The notes below the pieces were generated by a model. The model made no database searches, was not told where the DNA came from, and saw nothing but the letters and a program-made list of their open reading frames with translations. 48,767 bases of DNA from an uncultured Rickettsiales bacterium (GTDB lineage: Bacteria > Pseudomonadota > Alphaproteobacteria > Rs-D84). Each line of letters starts with the position of its first letter. Within the stretch, counting starts at the first letter, position 1. Of this stretch, positions 48,244 through 48,767 are shown piece by piece. The stretch is from assembly GCA_900550565.1 (NCBI GenBank), contig URSG01000006.1, forward strand, positions 1 through 48,767, written 5' to 3'. The position numbers and the translations under genes are program-made.

Positions 48244-48708
48244 ATGCCAACGGTCAAAAAATCTAAAAAAGTTCAATCCAGCACGACATATACAAATATG
48301 TTCTTGGCCTATGCGGCGTTTTGGCGGCGCGGTTTTACCCAGTGGGCCGGCACATCGTCACGGTCTGAATTTTGGTGGACAATATTGGTCAACACATTGA
48401 TTTATGCGACGTGGGCATTGGTGGCATTTCTGTGTATGGCGATGGATATTGCACTGACTGGTGATGTTGGATTGATGTTTGGCTTGGCGATATTGCTGGG
48501 GTTGATTTACAGTATTGTAATTGCAATTCCGATGATTTCGTTGCGCACGCGTCGTTTGCATGACGCCGGTCTGTCTGCGTGGTGGTGGCTGTTGATGTTG
48601 TTGTGTGTTGTGCCGTTTGCATCTGTTGTTGCCGGGTTGGTGATGTTTATATTCTCGCTGTTGCCGACCAAGACAGACGGAAATCCATATCACAAATTTA
48701 ATAAATAA
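48244..48708 (+). CDS. DUF805 inner-membrane protein
   Basis: The product is 154 residues. A Lys/Ser-rich lead is followed by the DUF805 pattern: WRRGFTQWAGTSSRSEFWW, then hydrophobic helices at about 45-65, 75-103 and 117-143, with the conserved LRTRRLHDAGLSAWWWLL between the second and third. The end DGNPYHKFNK is typical (usual form GxNxYG). It is an inner-membrane protein of unknown role; DUF805 proteins are widespread in proteobacteria. AAAAGGAAT precedes the ATG. It has its own terminator. Confidence 0.92.
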   Translation: MPTVKKSKKVQSSTTYTNMFLAYAAFWRRGFTQWAGTSSRSEFWWTILVNTLIYATWALVAFLCMAMDIALTGDVGLMFGLAILLGLIYSIVIAIPMISLRTRRLHDAGLSAWWWLLMLLCVVPFASVVAGLVMFIFSLLPTKTDGNPYHKFNK

Positions 48709-48736
48709 AAAATGCGCCATTGGCGCATTTTTTATT
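48709..48736. terminator. Terminator after the DUF805 gene
   Basis: AATGCGCC/GGCGCATT with an ATT loop, A-run on the left and T6 on the right. The stem resembles that at 32925-32943. No gene is seen from here to the window end. Confidence 0.88.
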
Positions 48737-48767
48737 TCCCCCATTCTGGGGCGATGAGTTTATACCC

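Noticed and set aside
1..48767. CRISPR array
   Set aside because: I found no series of regularly spaced direct repeats, and no cas gene. Repeated short sequences are terminator stems or protein-coding repeats.
1..48767. Recoding of TGA as tryptophan
   Set aside because: TGA ends ccrM and the Pmp-like autotransporter at the expected protein ends, and tryptophan positions in conserved motifs use TGG.

Overview
The window looks like chromosomal DNA of an alphaproteobacterium, probably from a host-associated, uncultivated lineage. The strongest taxonomic clue is a cell-cycle adenine methyltransferase of the CcrM type (37123-38223). RecO, PpiD, the OmpA/MotA-type pair and the gene order fit a Gram-negative cell with an outer membrane: there are two autotransporters, a lytic transglycosylase and an MsbA-like exporter. 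TGA is used as a stop and the standard bacterial code fits throughout. Gene density is high, and most units end in short GC-rich hairpins followed by T-runs.

Layout. 1-1345: two minus-strand genes for secreted cysteine-rich proteins, the first cut by the window edge. 1506-6536: a membrane-anchored coiled-coil protein, a very large autotransporter with an ankyrin-like N-terminus and a degenerate subtilisin-like passenger, and a small unknown. 6562-9368: grpE and tpiA, divergent from a ppiD-like foldase gene. 9395-12245: an AT-rich island beside tRNA-Gln, bounded by copies of the tRNA 3' end, carrying a four-helix membrane protein, an NTF2/SnoaL-like protein and a two-helix membrane protein with a C-terminal HNH nuclease. 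12415-18223: a DUF5662-like protein, a secreted choloylglycine hydrolase/penicillin acylase-family enzyme, a DUF1015 protein and a Pmp-like autotransporter. 18299-27846: a cluster of secreted cysteine-rich proteins, one split by an apparent frameshift and two tandem paralogues with 36 cysteines each, followed by mscS and a YgiW-type gene; infA lies inside. 27918-29768: an OmpA-like/MotA-ExbB-like motor pair. 29943-36954: rpsF-rpsR-rplI, recO, a membrane-anchored DsbA-like protein, and the minus-strand unit nrdR-slt-rnhB-pgk. 37123-45852: ccrM, clpP-clpX, rpmB with tRNA-Leu, a DUF4301 gene, a ClpB without its N-domain, and an unknown basic protein. 45867-48708: an MsbA-like ABC exporter, divergent from tRNA-Ala-rpsU, then a DUF805 membrane protein.

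How the parts fit. Much of the accessory content concerns the envelope. The exported cysteine-rich proteins would need disulfide formation and periplasmic folding, and the DsbA-like and PpiD-like proteins could serve them. The cysteine-rich family is the best candidate for an undescribed system: its members share a C-x6-C-x4-C head and a C-x6-C-x6-C-x6-C block, which suggests long helices stapled by disulfides. The tRNA-Gln island is the clearest sign of horizontal transfer and holds a membrane-tethered nuclease that could be a defence effector. Several genes have consensus promoters so close to the start codon that their mRNAs are probably leaderless.
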